Shown here: positions 45,070 through 54,170 of the stretch, in pieces | Numbering within the stretch: position 1 is the first letter of the stretch | Layout of the letters: each line of letters starts with the position of its first letter | NCBI RefSeq assembly: GCF_025753795.1 | Contig: NZ_JAOWPS010000001.1 | Span: 372,001-436,000, forward strand | Length of the DNA stretch: 64,000 nt | Direction of reading: 5' to 3' | DNA from: Mesorhizobium sp. YC-39 | GTDB lineage: Bacteria > Pseudomonadota > Alphaproteobacteria > Rhizobiales > Rhizobiaceae | The notes under the pieces: model-generated | The model's database searches: none | What the model saw: only the letters and a program-made list of their open reading frames with translations | Told to the model about the DNA's origin: nothing | Translations under genes and position numbers: made by a program

Positions 45070-45690
45070 ATGTCCGAGATTGCCCATCTCGCTGCCACCA
45101 TCTTCAAGCGCGCCGGCAAGGCGAGCCGCTTCATTGTCGCCATCGCCGGCCCTCCGGGCGCCGGTAAGTCGACATTGTCGGCCAGCCTGCATGATCTGCT
45201 GCCGGAGGGCACCTCGGAGGTCGTGCCGATGGACGGCTTCCACTACGACGACATCGTGCTCGAGCAGCGCGGCCTGCGCGCTCGCAAGGGAGCTCCTGAA
45301 ACCTTTGACTTTGCCGGCTTCGAGACGCTGCTGAAGCGCATCCGCGCCGGCGAGCCGGATATCGCGATTCCCGTGTTCGATCGCAGCATGGAACTGTCGC
45401 GCGCCGCCGCCTCCATCGTCGGCACGCAGACCAAATTCATCTTGGTCGAAGGCAACTATCTCTTGCTTGACGAGGAACCTTGGTCACGACTGGCGCCTTT
45501 GTTCGACTTCTCGATCTTTGTCGATGTGCCGCGCGCCGAACTCGAGCGCCGGCTGCTCGAGCGATGGCACGGTCATGGCCGCTCCGACGAGGATGCCCGC
45601 GCCTGGATCGCTTCCAACGACATGCCGAACATCGACCGCGTGCTTGGCCGCCGCCGGCCTGCCGATCTGGTGATCGGCGATCCCGCCTAA
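45070..45690 (+). CDS. P-loop kinase of the uridine kinase/FrcK family
   Basis: 206 residues from ATG 45070; a longer frame to 44779 overlaps the preceding gene and is rejected. Walker A is AIAGPPGAGKSTLSASL (residues about 24-40). The substrate-site strand is VVPMDGFHYDDIVL, then FDFAGFETLLKRIRAG, VPVFDRS-like IAIPVFDRSMELS and ILVEGNYLLLDEEPW. These are the hallmarks of the uridine kinase/pantothenate kinase-like group, which includes FrcK of the rhizobial fructose operon. The phosphorylated substrate is uncertain. Confidence 0.8.
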   Translation: MSEIAHLAATIFKRAGKASRFIVAIAGPPGAGKSTLSASLHDLLPEGTSEVVPMDGFHYDDIVLEQRGLRARKGAPETFDFAGFETLLKRIRAGEPDIAIPVFDRSMELSRAAASIVGTQTKFILVEGNYLLLDEEPWSRLAPLFDFSIFVDVPRAELERRLLERWHGHGRSDEDARAWIASNDMPNIDRVLGRRRPADLVIGDPA

Positions 45691-45777
45691 TTCGCCGAAG
45701 GCCTGGGCCGGAACCTTAAGACTTTCAGGCCGTTGTGGTCGACACGGCAATTGTGCCGCCACGAGGGAAACCGTCCG

Positions 45778-46149
45778 ATGGCAACCAAGGCAAGGAAACC
45801 TGCGCCCGCCAAGGGCAAAGCAGTTCAATCCAAATCAGTCCAGTCGAAAACGGGCGCCGGTCCCGCGATCGCCGCGCGCTCCAAGGATGCAAAGCCGGTT
45901 TTCGGCAAGGCAGCGCCGAAGAAGGTCGTGCCAGCGGCCAAGGCAGCTGCAAAAGCCGCCCCAAGACCTGCCAAGCCCAAAAAACCGGCAACCAGCGGCG
46001 GCTCCATTGCGGGCAGCGCCATGCGCACGGTCAAGACCACAGCCAATGTTGCCGCCGGCGCCGTTGTCGCCACCGCCAGGGGCGCAGCTTCCCTAGCCGC
46101 TTCCGTCATGGGCAAGGGTGGCTCCAAAACCAGGGCCAAGGCAAAATAG
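45778..46149 (+). CDS. Lys/Ala/Pro-rich histone-H1-like protein
   Basis: 123 residues from ATG 45778, with GAGGGA upstream. The first two thirds are a basic tail with AKAAAKAAPRPAKPKKPA-type repeats, like eukaryotic H1 tails and bacterial HU-tail or AlgP-like proteins that bind DNA nonspecifically. The last third (TVKTTANVAAGAVVATARGAA and following) is small-residue-rich and could form an amphipathic helix. A nucleoid role is an inference from composition. Low-complexity composition makes family placement unreliable. Confidence 0.7.
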   Translation: MATKARKPAPAKGKAVQSKSVQSKTGAGPAIAARSKDAKPVFGKAAPKKVVPAAKAAAKAAPRPAKPKKPATSGGSIAGSAMRTVKTTANVAAGAVVATARGAASLAASVMGKGGSKTRAKAK

Positions 46150-46164
46150 GCGGCTACGGTCGGT

Positions 46165-46872
46165 TTATTCAGGCCGGGCCGGGATGCTGAGGCCCCTTTG
46201 CACTGCCGGCCGGGCAAGGCCGCGCTCCAGCCATGCCGCGACATCGGGAAAGTCGTCAAAGCCGACGAGCTCTCGCGCCTCATAGAAGCCGATCAGATTG
46301 CGCACCCAGCCCAGCATCGAAATATCGGCGATGGTGTAGTCGTCATCCATGATCCATTTGCGGCCCTTCAGCCTGGTTTCGAGCACGCCGATCAGCCGCC
46401 GCGATTCGTCGCGATAGCGCTCCAGCGGCCGCTTGTCGGCGATCTCGCGCCCGGCGAATTTGTTGAAAAAGCCCACTTGTCCGAAGATCGGCCCGATCGA
46501 GGCCATCTGGAAGAATACCCACTGGATCGTCTCGTAGCGCCGCACCGGGTCGGCCGGAATGAGTTTGCCGGTCTTGTCGGTAAGGTAGAGCAGGATGGCG
46601 CCGGATTCGAACAGGCCGATCGGTCTGCCGTCGGGGCCGTCCGGGTCGATCATCGCCGGTATCTTGCCATTCGGGTTCAGCGACAGGAATTCTGGCGTCC
46701 AGCTTTCGTTCTTGCCGATGTCCACAAAATGCGCCTCGTAGGGCATGCCGAGCTCCTCCAGCGCGATCGAAATCTTCACGCCGTTCGGCGTCGGAGACGA
46801 ATAAAGCTGGATGCGGTCGGGATGATGGGCTGGCCAGCGCGTGGCGATCGGAAAGGCGGACAGGTCGGTCAT
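46165..46872 (-). CDS. Glutathione S-transferase (Ure2p/YfcG-like)
   Basis: 235 residues, with AGGAG upstream of ATG 46872. The N-terminal thioredoxin-like domain starts IQLYSSPTPNGVKISIALEE, and SLNPNGKIPAMIDPDG with cis-Pro and FESGAILLYL forms the glutathione site, as in Nu/Ure2p-type enzymes. The helical C-terminal domain includes YTIADISMLGWV. It likely acts in disulphide or peroxide reduction in the cytosol. It ends convergently 16 nt from the histone-like gene. Confidence 0.92.
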   Translation of the reverse strand: MTDLSAFPIATRWPAHHPDRIQLYSSPTPNGVKISIALEELGMPYEAHFVDIGKNESWTPEFLSLNPNGKIPAMIDPDGPDGRPIGLFESGAILLYLTDKTGKLIPADPVRRYETIQWVFFQMASIGPIFGQVGFFNKFAGREIADKRPLERYRDESRRLIGVLETRLKGRKWIMDDDYTIADISMLGWVRNLIGFYEARELVGFDDFPDVAAWLERGLARPAVQRGLSIPARPE

Positions 46873-47003
46873 CGGAACTCCTGGGCGGGGATTTTACGCC
46901 GGGCGGCGCGGGCACGGCGAAAGAGAGTTATTACAGCGCCCGGCGCGATCAATATGCGCACAAAAAGTTTCAGCCTGGCGGGATCGTGGCACGGTGCTTG
47001 CGG

Positions 47004-48212
47004 TCAGATAGCCTTGAACGCCAGCACTGCATTTGTGCCGCCGAAGGCGAAGCTGTTGCTGATCGCGGCGCGCACCTTGCGCTCGCGCGCCACATTCGGC
47101 GTGATGTCGAGATCGCAATCGGCGTCGGCTTCGCGAAAATTGGCCGTCGGCGGCACGATCCCTTCGCGGATCGCCATGACGCAGGCGATCAACTCGAGCG
47201 CGCCCGACGCGCCGAGGCAGTGGGCGTGCATCGATTTGGTCGACGAGATGGAAAGCCTGTGGGCATAGTCGCCAAAGACGCGCTTGATCGCCGCCGTCTC
47301 GATCTGGTCGTTGGCCTTGGTGCCGGTGCCATGCGCATTGAGATAGTCGATATCTTCCGGATTGAGCCCGGCATCGACGAGGCAGAAGCGCATCGCCGCC
47401 TCCGGCCCTTCGATGGTCGGCGCGACGATGTCGGACGCGTCGGCGGAAAGTCCGGCGCCGGCTACCTCGGCAAGAATATCGGCGCCGCGCGCCATCGCAT
47501 GCTCGTAGGTTTCCAGCACCACCATGCCGGCGCCTTCGCCAAGCACCAGGCCCTGGCGATCGGCCGAAAACGGCCGGCACGTATCGGGCGCCAGCACCCT
47601 CAGCGCCTCCCAGCCTTTCAGGATGCCCCAGACCAGCGGCGCGTCGGTGCCGCCGGCAACCATGACATCGGCACGGCCGAGCCTGATCTGGTCGACCGCC
47701 GAGGCAATGGCGTGGTTGGACGAAGAGCAGGCCGAGGTGATGCCGAAGACTGGTCCGCGCAGGCCGAGATTCATACTGACATGGCCGGCGGCGGCGCTCG
47801 GCATCACTTTCGGCACGGTGAAGATGCCGGCGCGATTCTTTCCTTCGAGCAGGATGGAGCGATAGCTCTCCTCGATCGCCTCCCAGCCGCAGACGCCGAC
47901 GCCGACGATGGTGCCCATCCGGTAGGTGTTGTCTTGGTGCGGAGCCAGGCCTGCCTGCTGCGCGGCTTCGCGCGCGGCGATCGTCGCCAGCAGGCTGAAG
48001 CGGTCCATCGACACGGTCTGCTTGCGGTCGATGCCGTGATCGGGAAGCTCCCTGATTTCGCAGCCGACCCTGACCTTCAGGTCATGCAGCTCCGAATTGA
48101 CGATCGGGCCGATGGCCGAGCGGCCGGCGCGCATTTCGCTCCAGATCGCAGGCGCATTGGTGCCGAGCCCGCAAATGCCGCCGATGCCGGTAATGACGAC
48201 GCGCTTGTGCAT
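47004..48212 (-). CDS. NodE-like beta-ketoacyl-ACP synthase
   Basis: 402 residues, KAS II type (thiolase fold), for condensation of malonyl-ACP onto an acyl chain in the cytosol. Catalytic triad: Cys162 ([15 protein letters not shown]), His294 ([12 protein letters not shown]) and His331 ([14 protein letters not shown]). The whole chain, from [17 protein letters not shown] to [10 protein letters not shown], resembles the nodulation ketosynthase NodE more than FabF (for example [29 protein letters not shown]). It lies 4 nt after a NodF-like carrier gene, so the two form a matched pair. Product chain is unknown; no other nod gene is near. Confidence 0.92.
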   Translation of the reverse strand: MHKRVVITGIGGICGLGTNAPAIWSEMRAGRSAIGPIVNSELHDLKVRVGCEIRELPDHGIDRKQTVSMDRFSLLATIAAREAAQQAGLAPHQDNTYRMGTIVGVGVCGWEAIEESYRSILLEGKNRAGIFTVPKVMPSAAAGHVSMNLGLRGPVFGITSACSSSNHAIASAVDQIRLGRADVMVAGGTDAPLVWGILKGWEALRVLAPDTCRPFSADRQGLVLGEGAGMVVLETYEHAMARGADILAEVAGAGLSADASDIVAPTIEGPEAAMRFCLVDAGLNPEDIDYLNAHGTGTKANDQIETAAIKRVFGDYAHRLSISSTKSMHAHCLGASGALELIACVMAIREGIVPPTANFREADADCDLDITPNVARERKVRAAISNSFAFGGTNAVLAFKAI

Positions 48213-48216
48213 TCAG

Positions 48217-48471
48217 TCAGGCTTTTTTCGCTATCAGCGCGCGAACCGCCTCGACCATGTCGCCAACATTCTTCAGATTGCTCCAGGCATCGACCGTGTT
48301 CATCTCGATCTCGATGCCATACTCCTCCTCGAGATCGAAGATGATCTCGGTCAGTTCCAGCGAATGGATGCCCAGTGCTGTCAACTCGGTATTGGTGGTG
48401 ATTTCTTCGCCACCGGGCTCGGCATGAGCCTTGATCTTCGCGATGATGTCCGTTGCCAGCTGATCAGCCAT
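48217..48471 (-). CDS. NodF-like acyl carrier protein with HSL instead of DSL motif
   Basis: 84 residues. The sequence (MADQLATDIIAKI; TELTALGIHSLELTEIIFDL; YGIEIEMNTVDAWSNLKNVG; VEAVRALIAKK) tracks NodF closely, including the DAWSNL segment. The carrier serine is Ser37. The residue before it is His, where almost all carrier proteins have Asp (D-S-L), which could change recognition by the phosphopantetheinyl transferase. It is the first gene of a two-gene operon with the ketosynthase and diverges from ureD. Confidence 0.9.
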   Translation of the reverse strand: MADQLATDIIAKIKAHAEPGGEEITTNTELTALGIHSLELTEIIFDLEEEYGIEIEMNTVDAWSNLKNVGDMVEAVRALIAKKA

Positions 48472-48570
48472 TCGGTTTCTTCCCCAACCTTGTCGTTTCC
48501 CGACGCCAACTGATCAGCGCCCCTTTGTCCCCGGATTCGGATCGTCGTCGCCCTTTTACCCCATCAGGCG

Positions 48571-49515
48571 TTGCATGACCGCTCCAAGGTGGCTCCCTCT
48601 ATAGAAACCGAAACGCTGTCAAGCAACAAGCTATATATCGACAAAGCCGTGGGAGTGCTTAACGTTGGCGTCGTGGACACGATCGAACATGACCAGACTT
48701 CGGTTCCGCCGGCCCAGCGCGTCGCCGGAATGGCGCGGCTTGCCTGCGACAGGAATAGCGACCGCACGCGCCTGCGGCGCCTCTATCAAGATGGTTCCGC
48801 CAAGATCCGCATGCCGGCCGTCTCAGCCGATCCGCTGGAAGCCGTCCTGATCAATACCGCCGGCGGACTGACCGGCGGCGACCGCCTCGGCTGGGAGATC
48901 GATGTCGGCACCGGCGCTTCCGCCACCATAACGACTCAGGCCTGCGAGAAGGTCTATCGGGCGGAATCCGGCCGTGCGGAGGTGCGAGTGAGGCTGAGCG
49001 TCGGCGAGCATGGCCGCATTGCCTGGCTGCCGCAGGAAACCATTATCTTTGACCGATCGGCCTTTGCCCGCAGGCTCGATGTGGAACTTGCCGCCAATGC
49101 CGAGGCGCTGTTTCTCGAGGCGACCGTCTTCGGCCGCCTCGCCATGGGCGAACGCGCTGCCCAGGGCAGTTTCCATGACCGCTGGCGGGTCAGCCAGGAC
49201 GGCGTGCTCGTTCATGCCGAGGATTTCCGCATCGGGCCAGACATTGCGGCCACTCTCGGACGTTCCGCTGTGGCCGGCGGCGCCATCGCCATGGCGACGC
49301 TGCTGATGGTCTCGCCGCGCGCGGAGGCTTTGCTCGACCCGGCCAGGCAGATCATCGGCGCTGAGGGCGACGCCAGTGTCTGGAGCATGAAGAAATCTGG
49401 CAAGCTTCTTGCGAGGCTGTTCGCCGCGGACGGCTACCAGCTCCGCAAGCGGCTGGTTCCGCTCGTCGAATTGCTCAACGGACGGGCGGGTCTGCCCAAA
49501 TTATGGTCACTTTGA
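48571..49515 (+). CDS. ureD: Urease accessory protein UreD
   Basis: Scaffold chaperone that binds apo-urease together with UreF and UreG for nickel insertion. 314 residues from ATG 48571; GTG 48649 would give 288. The extra N-terminus is not obviously conserved, so the start is uncertain. The family core is present: RLYQDGSAKIRMPAV, AVLINTAGGLTGGDRL, TTQACEKVYRA, GRIAWLPQETIIFDRSAF and RKRLVPLVELLNG. First gene of the urease cluster, 43 nt before ureA. A CTATAT hexamer at 48631-48636 may be part of a promoter if the later start is right. Confidence 0.93.
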   Translation: MHDRSKVAPSIETETLSSNKLYIDKAVGVLNVGVVDTIEHDQTSVPPAQRVAGMARLACDRNSDRTRLRRLYQDGSAKIRMPAVSADPLEAVLINTAGGLTGGDRLGWEIDVGTGASATITTQACEKVYRAESGRAEVRVRLSVGEHGRIAWLPQETIIFDRSAFARRLDVELAANAEALFLEATVFGRLAMGERAAQGSFHDRWRVSQDGVLVHAEDFRIGPDIAATLGRSAVAGGAIAMATLLMVSPRAEALLDPARQIIGAEGDASVWSMKKSGKLLARLFAADGYQLRKRLVPLVELLNGRAGLPKLWSL

Positions 49516-49558
49516 TTTCGATTACGCCACTCTTTGTTGATGCCATCCGGGAAAACGC

Positions 49559-49861
49559 ATGAACCTGACGCCAAGGGAAAAGGACAAGCTGCTCATTGCC
49601 ATGGCGGCCATCGTGGCGCGCAAGCGGCTCGAACGCGGTGTCAAGCTCAATCATCCGGAGGCGATCGCCCTGATCAGCGACTTCGTCGTCGAGGGCGCTC
49701 GCGACGGCCGCCCGGTCGCCGAGCTGATGGAGGCCGGCGCCCATGTCGTGACCCGTGCGCAGGTGATGGAAGGCATCGCCGAGATGATTCACGACGTTCA
49801 GGTCGAAGCGACGTTTCCCGATGGCACCAAGCTGGTGACGGTGCACGAGCCGATAAGATGA
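49559..49861 (+). CDS. ureA: Urease gamma subunit UreA
   Basis: 100 residues, standard length. Smallest structural subunit of the nickel enzyme that hydrolyses urea to ammonia and carbamate. Typical sequence: [40 protein letters not shown], and the end [27 protein letters not shown] lies just ahead of the ATG. The next urease subunit gene, ureB, is separated from it by two small genes. Confidence 0.97.
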   Translation: MNLTPREKDKLLIAMAAIVARKRLERGVKLNHPEAIALISDFVVEGARDGRPVAELMEAGAHVVTRAQVMEGIAEMIHDVQVEATFPDGTKLVTVHEPIR

Positions 49862-49886
49862 GGGCCGATAAGGTGAGGAGAGAAAA

Positions 49887-50141
49887 ATGCTTGAACTGCG
49901 CCCCAACTGCGAATGTTGCGACAAGGACCTGCCGCCGGAGGCGACGGATGCACTGATCTGCACCTTCGAATGCACCTTCTGCGCCGATTGCGCGACAAAT
50001 GTGCTGGGCGGCGCCTGTCCGAACTGCGGCGGCAATTTTGCGCCGCGCCCGATCCGCCCGGCGGCGAAACTGAAGAAATACCCCGCCTCGACCAAGCGCG
50101 TGCTCAAGGCCGAAGGCTGCGGTCCGCGCAAAGCAGCCTGA
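49887..50141 (+). CDS. DUF1272 small zinc-ribbon protein
   Basis: 84 residues. Eight cysteines in pairs (CECCDKDLP, CTFECTFCADC, CPNCGG) make one or two zinc ribbons, as in DUF1272 proteins of unknown role. The C-terminal 30 residues are basic (KLKKYPASTKRVLKAEG). It has GAGGAGAG before the ATG and lies inside the urease operon, 25 nt after ureA. A link to nickel handling is possible but not shown. Confidence 0.88.
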   Translation: MLELRPNCECCDKDLPPEATDALICTFECTFCADCATNVLGGACPNCGGNFAPRPIRPAAKLKKYPASTKRVLKAEGCGPRKAA

Positions 50142-50173
50142 CCGGCATGATCCCCAGTAGAGAAGGCATATCG

Positions 50174-50767
50174 ATGATCCCTGCTCCGATGAAACGCACC
50201 ACGCTCTCGGCGATCCTGCTTCTGGCCGCGGCGATGCCTGCCTATGCTCATGTCGGCATCGGCACGACATCGTCCTTCACGGCTGGCTTCTTCCATCCGC
50301 TTTCCGGCCTCGACCACATGGCGGTGATGATCGCCGTCGGCCTGTGGGCGGCGTTCAAGGGCGGCAAGGCGATCTGGGCCTGGCCGCTCGCCTTCGTCGG
50401 CGTCATGCTGGTGGGTGGCGCGCTCGGCATGGCGCATGTGCCCGTACCCTTCGTCGAGCCGGGCATATTGGCGTCGGTCGTAGCGCTCGGCCTGCTGGTC
50501 GCGATGGCTGTCGATCTGCCGGTCTCGGCCGGCGTCGCCATCATCGGCCTGTTCGCGCTGTTCCATGGCTATGCCCATGGCACCGAGGTGCCGGAAAACG
50601 CCGGTGGGCTGGAATACATGGCCGGCTTTGCCGTCGCCACGGCAGCACTCCATGCCGTCGGCATCGCTGCCGGCCTCGGTCTCGGCTTGCGATTCCGCGG
50701 CCTTGCACGTGTCGCCGGTGGTGCATGCGCCGCTGTCGGCGTCGGCCTCGTCTTCGGCGTTCTGTGA
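50174..50767 (+). CDS. ureJ: HupE/UreJ-family nickel permease-like protein
   Basis: 197 residues. A signal peptide ([13 protein letters not shown]) is followed by [35 protein letters not shown] and [19 protein letters not shown]. The conserved H-P-x-S-G-x-D-H and F-H-G-x-A-H-G motifs are the metal-binding signatures of HupE/UreJ. About six helices follow. It is thought to bring nickel or cobalt into the cell for urease or hydrogenase; here the context is urease. ATG 50174 has AGAAGG 7 nt upstream; ATG 50189 is an alternative. Confidence 0.9.
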   Translation: MIPAPMKRTTLSAILLLAAAMPAYAHVGIGTTSSFTAGFFHPLSGLDHMAVMIAVGLWAAFKGGKAIWAWPLAFVGVMLVGGALGMAHVPVPFVEPGILASVVALGLLVAMAVDLPVSAGVAIIGLFALFHGYAHGTEVPENAGGLEYMAGFAVATAALHAVGIAAGLGLGLRFRGLARVAGGACAAVGVGLVFGVL

Positions 50768-50775
50768 GGCTGGCG

Positions 50776-51081
50776 ATGATCCCGGGCGAAATCATCACTG
50801 CGAGCGGCGACATCGAGCTGAACAAAGGCCAGCCGACCGTCACCTTGAAAGTGGCCAACAGCGGTGACCGGCCGATCCAGGTCGGCAGCCACTACCATTT
50901 CTTCGAGACCAATGAGGGGCTGAAATTCGATCGCGACAGAGCGCGGGGCATGCGTCTCGACATCGCCGCCGGCACGGCCATGCGCTTCGAGCCCGGCCAG
51001 GAGCGCGACGTCACGCTGGTGCCGCTCGGCGGCAAGCGCGAAGTCTATGGATTTCAGCAGAAGATCATGGGCGCCCTGTGA
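50776..51081 (+). CDS. ureB: Urease beta subunit UreB
   Basis: 101 residues from ATG 50776, 8 nt after the ureJ stop. Sequence typical of the family: [66 protein letters not shown]. It packs against UreC in the trimeric enzyme. The normal next gene, ureC, is not directly adjacent: a palindromic repeat and two minus-strand genes intervene. Confidence 0.97.
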   Translation: MIPGEIITASGDIELNKGQPTVTLKVANSGDRPIQVGSHYHFFETNEGLKFDRDRARGMRLDIAAGTAMRFEPGQERDVTLVPLGGKREVYGFQQKIMGAL

Positions 51082-51112
51082 GATCGAGGGCGTCAGGCGG
51101 CCTCGGCCTAGA

Positions 51113-51155
51113 GCATGATCCCGAAAAGTTGCAGACTTTTCGGACAAGATCATGC
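51113..51155. repeat. Palindromic element after ureB
   Basis: Nested inverted repeats: GCATGATC (51113-51120) / GATCATGC (51148-51155) outside, CCGAAAAGT (51121-51129) / ACTTTTCGG (51135-51143) inside. A related, less perfect element covers the stop codon at 60414-60452. It probably belongs to a dispersed rhizobial intergenic family and may act on ureB mRNA stability. Confidence 0.75.
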
Positions 51156-51208
51156 GAAAAACAAAGACTTAGAGCAGGATGACCGGTTCGACTTCAATTC
51201 ATACTGCT

Positions 51209-51703
51209 CTAGTTGGACGGCTTGGCCGCGGCGTAGATGACGATCCTTCCCGGATCGTCGAATTCGACGGCGAGAACGTCTTCGGTCGTCACGCGATGCG
51301 AGTCGATGGCGTTGAACAGCAGCGCATTCGCCTCGATCTCCTTGCGCAATTCCGCAATGTCATCCTGATGTTGCTCGACCTTGCTCTCGATCGCCGGCGG
51401 CGGGCCGCCTTCCGTGCGTGCAGCGTCGGTCAGGAATACGATATCGACCTTGTCGAGCTTGGATGTCTTGCGCACCGTGCCGATGTTTTCGCGCGTCCGG
51501 TCGATCGCAGTAGCGACCTTGCGGGCCTCCACAGCCGTGTTGGTCTCTTCCTGCCTGACCTCCGAGCCGACGATCCGGTCGACGGTGTCAGGGTTCTCGA
51601 GACTTTGCGCGTTGAGCTTGGCATAGGGGATGCTGGCCGCGAGAAACGCCAACGCGGCGATCGCATGAAGCCATTTAGCATCGGGGAAGGTGGTTATCGC
51701 CAT
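51209..51703 (-). CDS. Hypothetical exported protein with coiled-coil
   Basis: 164 residues. A hydrophobic N-terminus (LHAIAALAFLAASIPYA) may be a signal or anchor. The remainder is charged and helical, with a predicted coiled coil around KVEQHQDDIAELRKEIEAN and an end DDPGRIVIYAAAKPSN. No recognised domain. It is transcribed against the urease genes, and the palindromic element lies before its stop. Role unknown. Confidence 0.6.
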   Translation of the reverse strand: MAITTFPDAKWLHAIAALAFLAASIPYAKLNAQSLENPDTVDRIVGSEVRQEETNTAVEARKVATAIDRTRENIGTVRKTSKLDKVDIVFLTDAARTEGGPPPAIESKVEQHQDDIAELRKEIEANALLFNAIDSHRVTTEDVLAVEFDDPGRIVIYAAAKPSN

Positions 51704-51829
51704 CGTTCGCTCTCGGTGTCCTTTTCGAATTTGGCTTCAGGGCCAAAAGATCGAAACGAATCCTGCCCGGAGAAGGTTCCCCGCTCGACGCGGCAGGCCG
51801 GCCTTGTGCCGGCCCGCCGCAGCCGGTCG

Positions 51830-52213
51830 TCAACTCGCTTTCTTGGTAATCAGGGTCAGCGCGCCATCATTGCTCATGCTGGCGGCGATCACTTGTGCCG
51901 AGGTGAGTCCCTTGGCTTCAAGCGCGGACTTGACCTTCGGGGTCGCGTCGATCGAACTACGCAGTTTCTGCAGGCCGGCGTCGCCACGCTGGGCGATCAC
52001 CTGGTTGACCTGCGTCTGCGTAGCCTGGGGCAGCTCCTTGATGTCGACGATGTTGACGCTCTGGATCGTCGGCGCGGCCGGCTGAGCTCCAGGCGCCGGC
52101 GGGGATGCTGCGGGCGGTTGAGCCGGCGCGGGCTGGGCAGGTTGTTGCTGGGCGCTGGCGGCGCTCGCCAGGGCAAGAGTGGCGGCTGCCGCGAGAAGTA
52201 TCGTTTTGCGCAT
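51830..52213 (-). CDS. Small exported Pro/Ala/Gln-rich protein
   Basis: 127 residues. A clear signal peptide ([20 protein letters not shown]) is followed by a Pro/Ala/Gln linker ([20 protein letters not shown]) and a folded-looking C-terminal part ([20 protein letters not shown] and [20 protein letters not shown]). Anchored or periplasmic by inference. The gene faces away from ureC, with 178 nt between the two starts. No family recognised. Confidence 0.65.
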   Translation of the reverse strand: MRKTILLAAAATLALASAASAQQQPAQPAPAQPPAASPPAPGAQPAAPTIQSVNIVDIKELPQATQTQVNQVIAQRGDAGLQKLRSSIDATPKVKSALEAKGLTSAQVIAASMSNDGALTLITKKAS

Positions 52214-52391
52214 GGATTTTCCTTTCCATCGATTGGCAAACGGTCGGTTTGGGGTGACCCGGCCACCTCAAAGGGTAAATGGGAGCGCAAGGTGTCGCTC
52301 AGCGGGTCATTGCGTGACCATAGGATGGCGACAATGTGGGCCGGGCTTCGACAAGCCGTATCTTGGGGCCGTATTTCGGGAGCAATTGCTG

Positions 52392-54104
52392 ATGGCTAGA
52401 ATCACCCGCGCCGCTTATGCCCAGATGTATGGCCCGACAGTCGGCGACAAGGTGCGGCTTGCCGACACCGAATTGTTCATCGAGGTCGAAAAGGATTTCA
52501 CCTTGCATGGCGAGGAGGTGAAATTCGGTGGCGGCAAGGTGATCCGTGACGGCATGGGCCAGAGCCAGGTATCGCGCGCGCAAGGCGCGGTCGACACTGT
52601 CATCACCAACGCGCTGGTTGTCGATGCCGTGACCGGCATCGTCAAGGCCGACATCGGCCTCAAGGACGGCCGCATCGCGGCAATAGGCAAGGCCGGCAAT
52701 CCGGATACGCAATCGGGCGTCACCATCATCATCGGCCCCGGCACGGAGATCATCGCCGGCGAGGGCAAGATCCTGACTGCCGGCGGCTTCGACGCGCATA
52801 TCCATTTCATCTGCCCGCAGCAGATCGAGGAAGCGCTGATGAGCGGCATCACCACCATGCTCGGCGGCGGCACAGGCCCGGCGCATGGCACGCTGGCAAC
52901 CACCTGCACGCCGGGGCCGTGGCACATGGCGCGCATGATCCAGTCCTTCGACGCCTTCCCGATGAATATCGGCCTGTCGGGCAAGGGCAACGCCTCGCTG
53001 CCGGCGGCACTTGAGGAGATGGTGCTGGCCGGCGCCTGCTCGCTGAAGCTGCACGAGGACTGGGGCACGACGCCGGCGGCCATCGACTGCTGCCTGTCGG
53101 TTGCCGACGATTACGACGTGCAGGTGATGATCCACACCGACACGCTGAACGAATCCGGCTTTGTCGAAAACACGGTCGCGGCGATCAAGGGCCGCACCAT
53201 CCATGCCTTCCACACCGAAGGCGCCGGCGGCGGCCATGCGCCGGACATCATCAAGGTCTGCGGCCTGCCCAACGTCATCCCGTCCTCGACCAATCCGACG
53301 CGTCCTTATACGGTCAATACGCTGGCCGAGCATCTCGACATGCTGATGGTCTGCCACCATCTGTCGCCGTCGATCCCCGAAGACATTGCCTTTGCCGAAA
53401 GCCGCATCCGCAAGGAGACCATCGCCGCCGAGGACATACTGCACGACATCGGCGCCTTCTCGATCATCTCGTCGGACAGCCAGGCCATGGGCCGCGTCGG
53501 CGAAGTGGCGATCCGCTGCTGGCAGACCGCCGACAAGATGAAGCGCCAGCGCGGTTCGCTGCCGCAGGAGACCGGCAACAACGACAATTTCCGCGTCCGC
53601 CGCTACATCGCCAAATACACGATCAACCCGGCCATCGCGCATGGCCTGTCGAAGGAGATCGGCTCGGTGGCGGTGGGAAAACGCGCCGACCTCGTGCTGT
53701 GGAACCCGGCCTTTTTCGGTGTAAAACCTGAGATGGTGCTGGTCGGTGGCTCGATCGCCGCCGCCCCCATGGGCGATCCCAACGCCTCGATCCCGACGCC
53801 GCAGCCGATGCACTACCGGCCGATGTTCGGCGCCTATGGCAAGGCGCTGACCAACTCGTCGGTGACTTTCGTCTCGAAAGCTGCGCTCGATGACGGCCTG
53901 CAAGCAAGGCTCGGCGTCGACAAGGCCATGGTCGCGGTCGAAAACACCCGCGGCGGCATCGGCAAGCATTCGATGGTGCTCAACGACGCCACCCCTTATG
54001 TCGAGGTCGATCCCGAAACCTACGAGGTGCGAGCCGACGGCGAATTGCTGACCTGCGAGCCGGCAACGGTGCTGCCGATGGCGCAAAGGTATTTTTTGTT
54101 TTGA
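52392..54104 (+). CDS. ureC: Urease alpha (catalytic) subunit UreC
   Basis: 570 residues, the usual length; the open frame runs upstream to 52179 but ATG 52392 begins the conserved [19 protein letters not shown]. Nickel and catalytic residues are all in place: His136 and His138 (FDAHIHFI), carbamylated Lys219 (SLKLHEDWG), His248 (MIHTDTLNE), His274 ([10 protein letters not shown]), His322 (VCHHLSP) and Asp362 (SSDSQAMGR). Together with UreA and UreB it forms the enzyme that hydrolyses urea. The gene is separated from ureB by 1.3 kb. Confidence 0.99.
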   Translation: MARITRAAYAQMYGPTVGDKVRLADTELFIEVEKDFTLHGEEVKFGGGKVIRDGMGQSQVSRAQGAVDTVITNALVVDAVTGIVKADIGLKDGRIAAIGKAGNPDTQSGVTIIIGPGTEIIAGEGKILTAGGFDAHIHFICPQQIEEALMSGITTMLGGGTGPAHGTLATTCTPGPWHMARMIQSFDAFPMNIGLSGKGNASLPAALEEMVLAGACSLKLHEDWGTTPAAIDCCLSVADDYDVQVMIHTDTLNESGFVENTVAAIKGRTIHAFHTEGAGGGHAPDIIKVCGLPNVIPSSTNPTRPYTVNTLAEHLDMLMVCHHLSPSIPEDIAFAESRIRKETIAAEDILHDIGAFSIISSDSQAMGRVGEVAIRCWQTADKMKRQRGSLPQETGNNDNFRVRRYIAKYTINPAIAHGLSKEIGSVAVGKRADLVLWNPAFFGVKPEMVLVGGSIAAAPMGDPNASIPTPQPMHYRPMFGAYGKALTNSSVTFVSKAALDDGLQARLGVDKAMVAVENTRGGIGKHSMVLNDATPYVEVDPETYEVRADGELLTCEPATVLPMAQRYFLF

Positions 54105-54170
54105 TGCTGGATTCTGGGCGGGCTTCACCCGGTGATTGGCTTGGGATCGAAAACGGGGCATTATGCAGTC

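Noticed and set aside
48472-48570. Search for a nod box upstream of the NodF-like gene
   Set aside because: No ATC-N9-GAT-type repeats or the conserved 47-bp nod box pattern in the 99 nt before the start.
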